Assembly (NCBI GenBank): GCA_030068145.1
Contig: JAPJBO010000669.1
Span: 62,001-126,000 of the forward strand
Source: Diplonema papillatum
Lineage: Eukaryota; Euglenozoa; Diplonemea; Diplonemida; Diplonemidae
Length of the DNA stretch: 64,000 nucleotides
Direction: 5' to 3'
Shown: piece after piece, positions 1 through 10,419 of the stretch
How the letters are laid out: each line of letters opens with the position of its first letter
Numbering within the stretch: position 1 is the stretch's first letter
The notes under the pieces: model-generated
Seen by the model: the letters and a program-made list of their open reading frames with translations, nothing else
What the model was told of the DNA's origin: nothing
Databases searched by the model: none
Translations under genes and position numbers: made by a program

Positions 1-929
1 GTGTTGTTGGGCTGGGGCTTTTCTGCCCAGCCTGGTCCTGTCACACTTTTCTTTTCGTATGGCAGTGTAAACACTCGAATTGAGCATTTCTATTCAGGTT
101 TGGACCAACCAATCGCATCAATCTGGATCATCAGGAATGAAAATGCCCACAGAATAGTTTGGACAGGTGACACTGCTGGAAGTGTCCTTGTTTTTGGTTC
201 TACCTGCTCGAACCATTTTCGTCTCCATCTGGTCCATCTGTAGGATGCAAAAAAGCATGAAGTGGCAACGCCAGGGTACTAGCTTGGGGGGGAGTAACCG
301 GTCGCGAGACCGGTTTTGGTCAGAAAGCCGGTCTGGGCAAAAAGAGAATGTAGCTATTTATCTGATCGAATAATGGGTCATTATCCCACGTAAGTATTTT
401 TTTGTTTTATCCCATGGAGGACCTCATTTTAGCCACTCACGAAGGCCTCGTTGCTCCACGAGTGGCGAGAAGCCCAATGACAGTGTGTTTATCGAGTGGG
501 AAATGGCTTTATCAACTTGTAAAACGTAAAACTGCGTTGTGGACAACACAATGTCTTAGCTCCACTGAGCACTCTCGTTTTCCAGTATGATAAGGGAGCT
601 GCCAAAAGCCACACTGACCAACGTGCTGATGGACCGTACAGACGTGGTACCGGCATTCCGAAGGAACGTACTGCGTGGATCGCGTGCCGTTGAGCTTCGC
701 TACGCGGCCGGAGTATGGCACCGGCAAAGTGGGGGGCCAGGGCAGGAAATCCACACTGTGTCTTACCCGTACAGTTCTTGCTGAACAACAAATTTAGGTC
801 CAGACCTGTTTACCGGTTTTTGTCTTGGGGGTCGAGGTCAGAGCAAGTACCCTGGGCAACACGTCCAGCCCTAGTAGTAGTAGTAGTAGTAGTGTTTGAA
901 CTTAAGTTTTTTTTGCAAATATATGCATG

Positions 930-972
930 TTTTTTTGCAAATATAGGCATATGCATATATTTGCAAAAAAAA
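930..972. repeat. AT-rich perfect hairpin
   Basis: A 16-base arm, TTTTTTTGCAAATATA at 930-945, is followed about 10 bases later by its reverse complement at 956-972. Related TTTGCAAATA words lie just upstream. It could be a cruciform or the relic of a small inverted-repeat element. No function can be assigned. Confidence 0.7.
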
Positions 973-1164
973 CTGCATTTTGCGTATGCATGTCACAAAA
1001 GGTTGCAGTTTTCTGCGCATATATCTGCAAGTTTCCCTTTTTTTCCCGCCCCAATCTCCCAGGGGTTTTGACCATTTCACCTTAGAGAATCTGGTGACCA
1101 CCCAAAAAACACCTAAAAACCCTGCTTGGCCCTTGGCCCAGAGGCCCAGATCTTATGTTCCACC

Positions 1165-1167
<3 letters not shown>

Positions 1168-1196
<29 letters not shown>

Positions 1197-1197
1197 C
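1168..1197. repeat. Poly-C tract (30 C)
   Basis: Thirty consecutive C residues. Shorter C/G runs occur elsewhere, for example near 62671-62690 beside a poly-A run. The exact length may be affected by sequencing or assembly. Confidence 0.85.
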
Positions 1198-1510
1198 AGT
1201 AGATTTTGCCATAAGTCTTCACTGCATAAAGTCTGCAAACCGGCAGGTTCTGGTTTTGAAACCAGCAAACGTCGTGAAGCTATATCCCTGGAAGCTTACG
1301 TTTCACAGGACACCTCGTAGAGAAGTAGGGGCTCAAAGAAAAGTCCTCGCAAATGCTGATGCTATGCCGTCGGCGTTCCTGCCGAACGTGAACCGAGCTC
1401 ACGTCTACCTGGTAACCTCTAGTCGCGGGCAGGATCATAGTGGCGCAAGGAAGATAGGGATTTCGGGACAGGTCTGTAGACTGCCGCAACGTTGCCCCAA
1501 GGAGGCGCTC

Positions 1511-2158
1511 ATGACGTCGAGTCGTTCGTCGAGGCGGCAAGATGGGCGTTCCGCAGGACGAATGCAGCCACTTGAGAGGAAGCAGAGAGTGACGATCACG
1601 GCTTTCCGAAGACATTACGACCGCGGGGACCTGCCGGCCGGCGTGTTGCACCTCGGCACACGCAACGCAATCGACTGGAAAATAGCGCCTGCGCGCCTCG
1701 AGTACCACTTCTTCCTGCCGCTGTTTTTTGACGGCCTGCGCGAAGTCGCGGAACCGTACCGCACGCTCGCTGTGCAAGGATGCATCGACCTCGTCCTCGG
1801 CGCCCCTTCCAAAAGCCTCGCCTGCCTGCCAAAGCTGATTCCCGCGATTCGATCCGCCCTCGACACGCTGGATCCCGCTGTCGTCCACACCACGCTGGGC
1901 GTCCTGCAAGTTTACGCTCTGTCCAGCCCGCACGTGGGCCCCGCTCTCGTCCCCCACCTCCCGCACATCCTGCCCCCGTTCAGTGCCTTGCGAACGTGGC
2001 AAAATGCTGTCGAGCCCGTCGGCTTTGGGACTGTATCCAGACAAGCCGTCGGCGACGCGGCTATGGAAACCTTGGAAATACTTGAGAAACGAGGCGGCGC
2101 GGCGGCATTTAAAGCCATCAAGCGCACGCTCCCAACGTACGAGTCCTGTATACAATGA
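1511..2158 (+). CDS. PACRG: Parkin co-regulated gene protein (PACRG)
   Basis: PACRG is a helical-repeat protein of ciliary and flagellar axonemes, where it helps bridge the A and B tubules of the doublet microtubules. From the ATG at 1511 the product is 215 aa. It shows the family signature almost end to end: TAFRRHYDRGDLP near the N-terminus, YHFFLPLFFDGLREVAEPYR in the middle, a VVHTTLGVLQ helix, LVPHLPHILPPF, and a C-terminal GGAAAFKAIKRTLPTYESC that matches the usual PTYESC ending. The frame stays open further upstream through low-complexity DNA, with another ATG at 1364. I chose 1511 because homology starts soon after it and because PACRG proteins usually have a short basic N-terminus. 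No intron is needed. It lies 476 bp before the next + strand gene, and a separate promoter is likely. A ciliary protein implies a flagellated organism or life stage. Confidence 0.9.
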   Translation: MTSSRSSRRQDGRSAGRMQPLERKQRVTITAFRRHYDRGDLPAGVLHLGTRNAIDWKIAPARLEYHFFLPLFFDGLREVAEPYRTLAVQGCIDLVLGAPSKSLACLPKLIPAIRSALDTLDPAVVHTTLGVLQVYALSSPHVGPALVPHLPHILPPFSALRTWQNAVEPVGFGTVSRQAVGDAAMETLEILEKRGGAAAFKAIKRTLPTYESCIQ

Positions 2159-2634
2159 ACCTCGGCGATTTTGAGATCTCCTCGAGGTAGCCATCCTACA
2201 AGAGTATACAACACAGGGTTGCTCACCAAGAGAATTCCAAAAGAAGGCCGAGCAAGTGACTCATTTTTTTTTCTTGCGGCAAGTGGTTGGCCGCTTGTGG
2301 CCACCCAAAAATCTGCCACAAATACTGAAGCCAGTCCTGCGAGAGGAAGTTGATCCACGGCTCACGCAAAAAAAAGGACTGCCTCTCAACCGCCCTTTAT
2401 GTCTTCGATGCTGTGTTTTGTTGCCAGCACGTTTTCCAGCGAAACTGGCTGCCTGGGCTGACTTGGCTTACCTCACGCTTCTCCCAACTCGACTTTTACT
2501 CAGCAAACTTTCAGGATGTGCGCGGTCACTGAAATGGTGCCCGCAGCGCCAAGAAGCATGCGGCTTCCTGTGGAATTCAGGTCAAACGAATCGGCACGAC
2601 CAAACTACATCAGAATACGTTGACGACGGAAGGA
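2159..2634. other. Intergenic region between PACRG and the kinesin-like/OTU-like gene
   Basis: This should hold the 3' end signals of PACRG and the promoter and 5' UTR of the next gene. I see no clear TATA box, repeat or small gene. Confidence 0.5.
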
Positions 2635-5175
2635 ATGGGCAGAAAAGCTCGCACAACAGGCACGGGCGGGACGCACGTCGAAAAGGAAACGATGTCGGCG
2701 AAAAGGACGCTGTCGGAGATGAGAAGGATGGGAGGATCGGACTCATCGTTTTCGCTGCGAGACGGCCGAAAGGGATCCGACTCCAAAATGTCGGAGGCAC
2801 GAAGGGCCGAGATGAGGCGCAATGAGTCGAGAAGAATGTCAATGGACCGAGGTGGCGCCTCGTGGAACATCCGCGTCAGCGCGTTCCTGCCATCTGAAAC
2901 ATCCGACGTGTACTACAACGGAACAGAGGTCGTTTACACCCACGATGACGGTACCGAATCAACGTACTCAAGTGTAAAGCTCTTCACTGTTGAGGACCAC
3001 AAAGGCTTCTGCGGGCAGCACGTCGAACAGTTGACGAAACAGGCCCAAAAAGGTTACAACTGCCTGTTGCTCACGTACGGAAATCACGCACGCAGCAGAG
3101 TGAGTACCCTGATCGACCAGTATGGCATCGTGTACAGGACCGCCCGGCATTTTATGAGGATCGCGCGGTGTGTTAAGGTATCGATCCTGTCCGTAGGCAC
3201 CAACTCGATTATCGACGAGTTTGGCAACCCGAACAAGAGTCTGCACTACCTGCGAGATGACGTAAAAAACTACGTTCTGGACGCGCGCGTGCGGCGCCAG
3301 TTGGAAAACGAAGAGCAGCTGATGGACACTCTCGGCACTCTTGAAGAAACGCTACAGATGAGACAGCACATGAAGCAGAAAATGCTGTGGCCAGCCGTCG
3401 TTGTGATCCTGGAAGGCGTGGTTCAGGTGACGAACACAGATGCGGGGACGATTGTGACGACTCAGTTGATGGATCTGCCGTCGCCGAGCACGTGCCAGGT
3501 GTCGGAGTCGTTCACGAAGTACATCGCTGCGTACAGGAAGGAGGGCATCGAGACCACCACCAGCACGCCGATTACGCAGCTGATCCGGCAGTTTTTCACG
3601 CTGGGGGGCAACACTGTATTCCTAGCAGCGCACCTCAGCAACCACCGTCGCGACCGCGCTTCGAACAAAGCGACGCTCGACTTCTGCCAGCAGCTGGACG
3701 GCATCTCGCTGCCACGTGCCCGTAAGCCGTACCGTTCCGAGTCTGCTCTCAAAGACCGTCTTGTCGACATTGAATACTACGAAAGCCACCACAACCCCAC
3801 CCGCTTTAGCGAGCTCAACAAGACCCGCATCAACGATGACCTCCAGTGGATCCGCCAGCAGGTTGGTACCAAAGAAAAGGACGCCATCCAGCACGCGGTT
3901 TACAAGCGTATTTCCGACCTGGAAGAGAGCCACTACAGCGAGCCGTACCTGCGTGTTATTTCGCCCGAAGCTCGGGCCGGACTTGCTCTAGTGTTTTCGA
4001 ACAAGTATACCGTCTTTGGAAGGGATCCCTGGAGGAAGAAGCACGTGTCTGTTGCATTCCTCAAGGGTATTGGGCTTGCTGCTGATCACGCGTCTATCAT
4101 GTGGGATTCGACGAAATCGAGATTGGTTCTGTGCTCGATGTTTGGTGATTCTCACTTGAACAACCGACTCATGGGAAAAGCTCAGAAGAAGATTCTCTTC
4201 AACAACGACACCGTCACGTTCGGTACCAACACAAAGTACAAGGTCGTATTCCCGAACCACCACCACGAAGACGAGGAAGACGACGATGTTGATTCAGCCT
4301 ACCTCAGTGATGATGAAGAGTTTGCCGCGTTTACCACACGCATCGTAACAACACGTGTAGAGGTCCGCTTCTTTCTCAAGGCAACCCCCCGTTTTCACAT
4401 TTCCCAGATGGCTCTCCGCAACGAATTGGCTGACTATTGGGATACTCACGGAGACGACTTGAAAGTCTTCTTACCCGAACTCGACACTTCCCAATACATC
4501 GAAAAGCTGCGCGAGAACTACAGTTGGGGTGATTACCTCTCTCTTGTAGCCTTCACAAAGCTCAGGAAGGTGCAAATACGCCTTTTTTCAATCGATGAGA
4601 GAAGCAAGTTCCACACACAAACGGTAGGGGAAGCAGGCCCTCTTGTAATGCTTGGCTATATTGCCCAGGTGCACTACATCCCAGTCCTAGGCACGCTCAC
4701 CAACTTACAGCTCAAAAGGTTCCTCAACCCTCGAGCAGAATCCCGCGACAGCCCCTCCGTCTCCTCGACACTCCCAGAGGAACCGGTTCACCCGCGTGAA
4801 CGGCAACCGGCTGCACAACCGGAATCGCCGGAACGGCCACCCGCCCAACCGGCATCACCGGAACAGTCAATGACTCGCCCGGTAACACCGGAACAGCCAA
4901 GTGCTCGACCGCAAACGCCGGAATCGCGATCACCTGTTCTTCCGATGGGTCCGTCAACGCCAACACAAGCACAAGACTCGCAGGCAAGTCCAGCCGCAAA
5001 CATCCCACAAACACAAGAGCAGAATTCCCAGAACGTACTCAAATGCCGCCATTGTGGCGTGACAACAACAAGGTCCGGCAACCCGTTCGCTAACCAGTTT
5101 GGTGTGGGTGTGCACGAAAGGACCTGTGAAGGGAATTCGGAAGGACTGCAAAGCCCAAGCCCAGACCGAAATTAG
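2635..5175 (+). CDS. Kinesin-3-like pseudomotor / FHA / OTU-like / zinc-finger fusion protein
   Basis: A single open frame of 846 aa from the first ATG. Residues ~79-356 follow the kinesin motor fold in order: GYNCLLLTYG matches the segment before the P-loop, MRQHMKQKM replaces the NxxSSRSH switch I, QLMDLPSPS replaces LVDLAGSER, and LIRQFFTLGGNTVFLAAHLS matches the LLxxxLGGNSxT strand. The GxxxxGKT P-loop and both switches are therefore degenerate, and ATP binding looks lost. Residues ~455-540 are an FHA-like domain (TVFGR, ADHASIMW, SHLNNR, NNDTVTFGTNTKY), placed as in KIF1/kinesin-3. Residues ~577-686 resemble an OTU fold (ALRNELADYW, YSWGDYLSLVAF, final HY), but the DGNC cysteine box is missing, so peptidase activity is doubtful. 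A proline-rich linker with repeated PEQP/TPE units and a CX2C-X19-HX3C finger close the protein. Each domain is ordinary family knowledge; the combination is inferred from one continuous frame. A tethering or scaffold role is possible. Confidence 0.7.
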   Translation: MGRKARTTGTGGTHVEKETMSAKRTLSEMRRMGGSDSSFSLRDGRKGSDSKMSEARRAEMRRNESRRMSMDRGGASWNIRVSAFLPSETSDVYYNGTEVVYTHDDGTESTYSSVKLFTVEDHKGFCGQHVEQLTKQAQKGYNCLLLTYGNHARSRVSTLIDQYGIVYRTARHFMRIARCVKVSILSVGTNSIIDEFGNPNKSLHYLRDDVKNYVLDARVRRQLENEEQLMDTLGTLEETLQMRQHMKQKMLWPAVVVILEGVVQVTNTDAGTIVTTQLMDLPSPSTCQVSESFTKYIAAYRKEGIETTTSTPITQLIRQFFTLGGNTVFLAAHLSNHRRDRASNKATLDFCQQLDGISLPRARKPYRSESALKDRLVDIEYYESHHNPTRFSELNKTRINDDLQWIRQQVGTKEKDAIQHAVYKRISDLEESHYSEPYLRVISPEARAGLALVFSNKYTVFGRDPWRKKHVSVAFLKGIGLAADHASIMWDSTKSRLVLCSMFGDSHLNNRLMGKAQKKILFNNDTVTFGTNTKYKVVFPNHHHEDEEDDDVDSAYLSDDEEFAAFTTRIVTTRVEVRFFLKATPRFHISQMALRNELADYWDTHGDDLKVFLPELDTSQYIEKLRENYSWGDYLSLVAFTKLRKVQIRLFSIDERSKFHTQTVGEAGPLVMLGYIAQVHYIPVLGTLTNLQLKRFLNPRAESRDSPSVSSTLPEEPVHPRERQPAAQPESPERPPAQPASPEQSMTRPVTPEQPSARPQTPESRSPVLPMGPSTPTQAQDSQASPAANIPQTQEQNSQNVLKCRHCGVTTTRSGNPFANQFGVGVHERTCEGNSEGLQSPSPDRN

Positions 5176-6666
5176 CCCAGCACCTACCTGGCGCGCCTGA
5201 CCCAGCGAGCTACGAGGGTCGAAAAAATATCACCTACCCCCATTTCTTTTTTTTAAACAACCTTTCTCCTTTCCTACGTACTTTTATCATAGGTGTCACG
5301 GCAAGTTTTGGCAGCCGCTGCTTAACAAGCAGGTGACGACGTCATCCGATAACCTGACTTTCAAGGCAGTGCATGCTAATCCATGTGGTTCATGTACTTA
5401 AAAGAACTCAATGCTTAACAAAATTTGACGTGGGCGGCTTTAGATTTACATCTGAATGACACCTCAACACAAAGCAAGTTGTCGACAACTAACAAGTAAA
5501 AGAATAAAACAAAACTACGCATTTCTTTCCTCGCCCAGCTGAGGGCCAGCTACCAGCATATGAAAACAGATTTTAGCTCTCGGAGTTACCAACTACGAGT
5601 CTACAACCTTAATCAGATTTCTATATCTAGGGGAGGGAAATAGTACTTTGGCGGACATTGTCCGGCACTCACTCCCATATTGGAATTCTTGCGTTTCATT
5701 ATTGAGTTCTCCGCCCTTTTAGGGCTTTTCTCCCGCAGCATCTCTTTGATGGGGTATGACTAAACGATTGGCGAGAATGACGCTAGAACAACCAGAGCAT
5801 GCAATGGAAAGCAAATCAGAAGGTCACTTTGCGGAGCTTTCGCGCACCCCTGAAACCGGCAAGAATATGCTGCGCAGCCCGGAACCGTGTCCAAGTGCAC
5901 GAACCACAGAAAGAAGCATCAAAATGTGGCCCTCGCGCGTGGCCTTCGTCTTCTGAGGTCGAAGAGTACCCGAAACATGCCCGGATCAGTCCAGCCCGAG
6001 CAATCTTGTGTTGTAGGCTGGCACTTCTTTGGTCGCAAATTCCAGAGCCCAACAAGGTGCGGACGGCGGCCGTCCGCCGGACGGCTGCTGTCTCAATTTC
6101 GGGTAACCAACACAAGTCTGCTACCCGACGGCTGCTGTCTCAGTACAGGGTACAAGTCTGTTACGGACGGCTCCACGTGGCCAAGAGCCACGCCGCTTCC
6201 TTCCAAGATGAAAACGCGGAAGTGAAAAGGCGTTTTCCTGCGTACGATTCGCGATTCGACTGCAGCGACTATTTGGGCACAATTTCGTCCCAAACAGTAC
6301 TGCTGACGACGAGGGCACCTAGCATAGCTCCGGCGATTCAGTCGTCATCAACCGGTTCGGTGTTTGTTTGTTTCTTCCATCTTATTACACGTTCCTACAG
6401 AATCAGTTCGGGACATGTACGACAACTGTTGGTTGGGACCCTGAGAAGTCTGTAGCCGAAGACGCAGAAGAGACGGAAGACACCGGGAACTGGGGGCCGG
6501 ACGAAGATATGGAGGTGTGCTATTTTCTAGAGGTGTACCTCGTAGATGCCCCTACGAAACCCGTCTTTTGTGAAACGGGTAGAGCGGGGAGGTGTATGTC
6601 CAGCTTGTTGCCATTTTCGCATCAGACGGTATCAAACCTTGGGCTCACACATACACACAGCGTCAA
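5176..6666. other. Intergenic region before the PB1 gene
   Basis: Contains the 3' region of the fusion gene, including the shared 47-nt block at 5369-5415. At about 6060-6210 there is a repeat with CCGTCCGCCGGACGG-type palindromes that recurs near 31380-31700. Several frames are open for up to ~220 codons, but none has recognisable protein character. Upstream exons of the PB1 gene could lie here but cannot be shown. Confidence 0.5.
5369..5415. repeat. 47-nt block shared with the USP gene (copy 1)
   Basis: Forty-seven bases identical to 25722-25768, 193 bp after the stop codon of the fusion gene. Similarity continues in weaker form for about 20 more bases, to a GACGTGGG word. It is placed like a 3' UTR element. 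The second copy also lies downstream of a protease-type gene with the same C-terminal finger. Confidence 0.85.
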
Positions 6667-7335
6667 ATGAACGAGTTTCTGGCTTCAGTGATCAGCAACG
6701 ACCCGATGAAGGCGAATCCGGAAATTAACAGTTTCGTGGACCAGATCCTTGGAGAAGATGCGAAGGGGAACAAAGTGCAGAGCGAAACTGACAAGCTGCT
6801 CGACGACATTCTCAACGGAAGGATGCTTGAAGAAGCTGCAGGTGTCGGAGATAGTTCACCGACGGCGAAACAGAAGGGAAAGAGAAACAGAAGGGATAGA
6901 GGCGAGAAAGATACCAATCTTTTTGACAACGAGCCGTCTGAGGCTGACAGTTCGTGCCTTCCAAAAGTCCGGGTCTTCATTTCGATGTACGGCGACAATT
7001 TCCTGAAGTTCTTCATGTGTCCGCCTGATCTCGAGTACGACGAATTCATGGAGAGGATCGAGGTCAAGTTCGGGCAGGCAGGGCTCTCAGTCTTCTACGA
7101 GGACCCACAAAACGACTTCGAGCGGGTTGAGATCATGGACGACTATGCTGTCTCCGCCTTCTTTCGTAGACACGAAGACGAGAACCTGCGTCTTTACGCT
7201 TTCCCCGCTGAACTCAGCGGAACACGCTTGGCCACCTTACCATCAGCCCGTGGCTCCGTGGCCGACAGTGAAGCTGGCATGTTCGACTACGCCCCTCCTT
7301 CTCTCCCCCCCACTTCGCCCTTGAAGGCGAGGTGA
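6667..7335 (+). CDS. PB1-domain protein
   Basis: The frame from ATG 6667 gives 222 aa. Residues 1-65 are polar and acidic. A lysine/arginine-rich stretch (KQKGKRNRRDRGEKD) follows, then a PB1-like domain from KVRVFISMYGDNFLKFF to LRLYAF. It has the usual ubiquitin-like order: a basic first strand, a middle helix (YDEFMERIEVKFG), an acidic DPQNDFERVEIMDD loop resembling the OPCA motif, and a last strand LRLYAF. PB1 domains mediate head-to-tail protein pairing in signalling and autophagy proteins. The C-terminus is a short proline/serine tail. The frame is open a little upstream, and an AG follows a CA-rich run at 6653-6660, so a 5' exon is possible. No partner with a PB1 domain is visible in the window. 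Confidence 0.6.
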   Translation: MNEFLASVISNDPMKANPEINSFVDQILGEDAKGNKVQSETDKLLDDILNGRMLEEAAGVGDSSPTAKQKGKRNRRDRGEKDTNLFDNEPSEADSSCLPKVRVFISMYGDNFLKFFMCPPDLEYDEFMERIEVKFGQAGLSVFYEDPQNDFERVEIMDDYAVSAFFRRHEDENLRLYAFPAELSGTRLATLPSARGSVADSEAGMFDYAPPSLPPTSPLKAR

Positions 7336-10300
7336 AATGAACTGAACCACCGGCTCTTCTTAAACGCGAAATAGCTTGAAAATAACACTCGTCTCCGCTC
7401 CAATGATGTTTGTGCGGGCCGTCCAACTTGTTTGAGTTTTGTCCAAGTCATTCCTTGTCTACTCTATGTCGCCCATTCCACGAAGAAATGTCACGAAAAG
7501 CAGCCGTTTTGGGGTTTTGGAAACTTTTTGGGAAATCATTCTTTTGGGGCAAGAGTTCTCCCTGGCAATCATGGGCAAGCAATCGGTACTGAGCGAACTG
7601 CGGGACGAGGAAGAGGAGCAACATCTGTTAGTCCGCCCGGGCATTTGCTTTTGCGAGCAAGGCCCGCCAATTGCTGTCTCTGAAACCCTGGCCGGGCATG
7701 AATCAGTTTCTCGTATATTTTTTTCCACCGGGATCGGCTAGTTTTTTCCCTTAACGCGAACACGGCTTTGTTCTCTGCTGGAATGGGTGATATCTTTTCG
7801 TGGGGGTTTTGGGCCGGCATCCCAAGCAATAGGCTTGCTAAGAATAATTCCAAGATGAGTAGACGGGGTCCGGACAGGCCTTGGACACTTGAATAAAGGC
7901 GGTGCTGTCGAGTGCCGATGTACGGCAGCTCCGCGGAAATGTTCGTGCAAAGCGGAGAAGACTCATTTTGTTGTGTGAAGAAAGCTGGATAGCTGTCGGC
8001 GCGCCTACCACAAGGGGGTTGGGACGTATGTCGATAAGCCATAAGCTGTTGACGAGTAATCAAGTGAACAAGGACTTCACACTGCCCATCCCTCCCCACT
8101 CCCCTATCGCTCATCCAAGCAACTACACGCCCCGCGCCTGAGAAAATGTTACCGATACGCTCCAGAAACGTAGCAGGCATCCGTCCTCAGAGTTTTAGAG
8201 AGAGGCAGAAGTAGCTCAGAGCAAACCAAAACCAACGGCCCGAAACTCCGAGTTTCCTCCATAGCTTCGCGAGCACGAAGGGCTACTTTGGTACAAAAAG
8301 ACTTCTGATACCGACGAGAGAGAGAGGCTTTCAGTCCGGCTTCTTTCAAGCAAACCGTCTCTTGCCGGCAAGGACCAAACTCGGATGCTTACTCCTGACG
8401 GGTTTTCAAAGAAGCAAGAGCTGCATTCGACCAACAGTTCCCAAGACTATTTACGTTATCGTTCCACATGCCAAAGAGTTGCGCACCAGCAGCATCTCCC
8501 AAATAATGCCATCTTATGTCGCAGTTTACGTAGAAGTATTTCACCAAATTGATGATCCGAACCTTCTGCTATCAGGTGGCCACTGTCGGCTGAAAACCCT
8601 TAGTCCAAAAACCACTCTCTGTGAGAGTTGAAAGCTCGCTGGTTTTCTCTCACGCAGCATTTTGCGTCCCCAGTCTTTACATGTTTCCTCCTTGCCCACT
8701 ACTTGGCATAAGGGTTCTTCCCCCCACCGATCTTCCCATCCAACACATTTCCGCCATTCCCACTAGCCTATCGCTGTTACCTAAATTACAGCGACCAAAA
8801 GAAAGTGTACCTCCGGTCTACGATTGGGACTACGTTGCGTGGTTCGGTAAAGGGCCAATCCACCCGTGTTCGGATGCACAATGTATAAGAAAGAAGCTGG
8901 CGTCTGTTCAGTTCGGTCTTCAGCGACGCCTGTCCACTTTATGTAAAACAATAACCCTTCCTGACGGCACCTTAAGTCTGTTTATAGCAGCAAGAGCTGA
9001 AAGCAAGAGATCGTCCCCGGTTATGGAAATTCCACGCGCTCACAAACACACGCACATACTAGCAAGCTTGCTTGAGCGCCCATAGTGGCATCCCATTTTC
9101 CGTTTCCACACATTTGACGTACGCGATGCCCCCTATTTCCACTCTCTACGAGATTGGACAGGGTTAGTATTACGCAAACATCCAGGCCGTTTCCCTCTCC
9201 CGCTGTGTGTACTCGAAAGACCAGAAACGGAAAGCAAGGGATTCCACACACACACACACACACACAAACACACACAACACACTTCACTGCGTGAGTTTCA
9301 TCTCCGCGGCGCGTACAGTTGTCGCCGTTCAGACAAGATATCACCGTGTATAAACAGGTAACCCGTCTACAGCGATCCCTGCCGATCTCTGCTCACGTGC
9401 TTGTTGGCACCTTTCGTTCTGCGCTTTTTTTTTGCGTCCCGTTCTCCTCTCATCCCCCGATTTCCCCCCCAGTTACCCCCCCCTTTTTTTTAAGCTTCGA
9501 TTGCCACAGCACTGTTTTGGTGGAAGGCCCCTTTGCGCCTAGCCAGGGGCTCTTGCCTGAGTAGTGTTTCAGAGAGATAGGAAAAGCAAGGATAATCGGG
9601 CAGGGAGGACCCTCCTGTTCACCGCTAAAGAGGAAGTGCTTGACATCTCACAGAAAGTGAGGCGCTGTGTACTTAAGAAACCAGACCCCATCCTGAACGG
9701 TCAACAGCATCGGAGATCCGGATGCTACCTCAGGTGGGATAGCAACCTCGTGCGTCCACACTGCAATCTTACCTTTTTTGCTCTTCTCTTTTTGCTTGCC
9801 TGCAGTTATTCCCTCCCTTCGAACTCTTTTCTGTTTTTTTTCCCCCGTTCATTTTTGAACAAAAGTTCGCATTTCTTTCCGACGATTGGCTGAGATCCCG
9901 TGTACGATATCGATATAGTTCCTCGAAGGGCTCTTCGAACCCACGCGTCTGTTCTCGGTATCGTGATGTGGGCGCGCGATATATCCGGCTGGGACGGACT
10001 ACGCGGGTGGGGGGAATTACAGACTCTGGCGTGGCTCGGCTCAGGTTCCGGTCCAAACCCCAATCGCGCCCCCTTTGTTATTTCTTATTTCCGATCTTTC
10101 GTACAAGCACCATTGGTTCCCCCAAACGTAGCATCCGCCTCGCCGTTCGCCTTTCTAGCGGCATAATTCAGCGGGCACGAAGCAGCGCTAGAGGAGTTGC
10201 GGATTGGTCTTGAAGCTTCGTTTCAACCGTGTCTTGGGGAGAGTCACGGTTCGATCTTCGACGCGATGCTTGCGACGGTTATCACCGACAAGAGAGCATT

Positions 10301-10400
10301 GTTGGGTGCGATCGGAGAAGGGCGGTGCTGGGCCCTTTTGCTGCTGCTCACACGAGCAAGCGATAGTCTTAAACGTGCTCCCGATACTCAGCCCGATTTT
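7336..10400. other. Gene-poor stretch
   Basis: No gene with recognisable protein character is seen on either strand. It contains a (CA)n run at 9245-9279 and short C- and T-runs near 9430-9495. Open frames here are short and overlap on several strands, as expected of noncoding DNA. Confidence 0.5.
9245..9279. repeat. (CA)n microsatellite
   Basis: An imperfect dinucleotide run interrupted by AA and ACAACA. Confidence 0.9.
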
Positions 10401-10419
10401 TGTGGGAAAAAGTGGGGCT

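Larger units (their letters stand above)
1..1510. other. Upstream noncoding DNA with simple repeats
   Basis: I see no supportable gene here. The stretch holds a (TAG)n run at about 872-893, a hairpin in AT-rich DNA, an uninterrupted run of 30 C at 1168-1197, and a diverged repeat at about 785-870 that recurs at about 56850-56930 in the same orientation. An open frame runs through the poly-C tract into PACRG, but its proline run looks like translated simple repeat. Confidence 0.6.

Noticed and set aside
980-1510. Proline-run N-terminal extension of the PACRG frame
   Set aside because: It is translated from a 30-base poly-C tract and AT-rich repeats, and the frame opens at TTG. PACRG homology starts only after 1511.
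1280-2194. 304-codon minus-strand frame opposite PACRG
   Set aside because: Shadow of the PACRG codons with no protein character of its own.
5799-6455. Long + strand frame between the fusion gene and the PB1 gene
   Set aside because: No domain or composition signal, and it overlaps a dispersed repeat.
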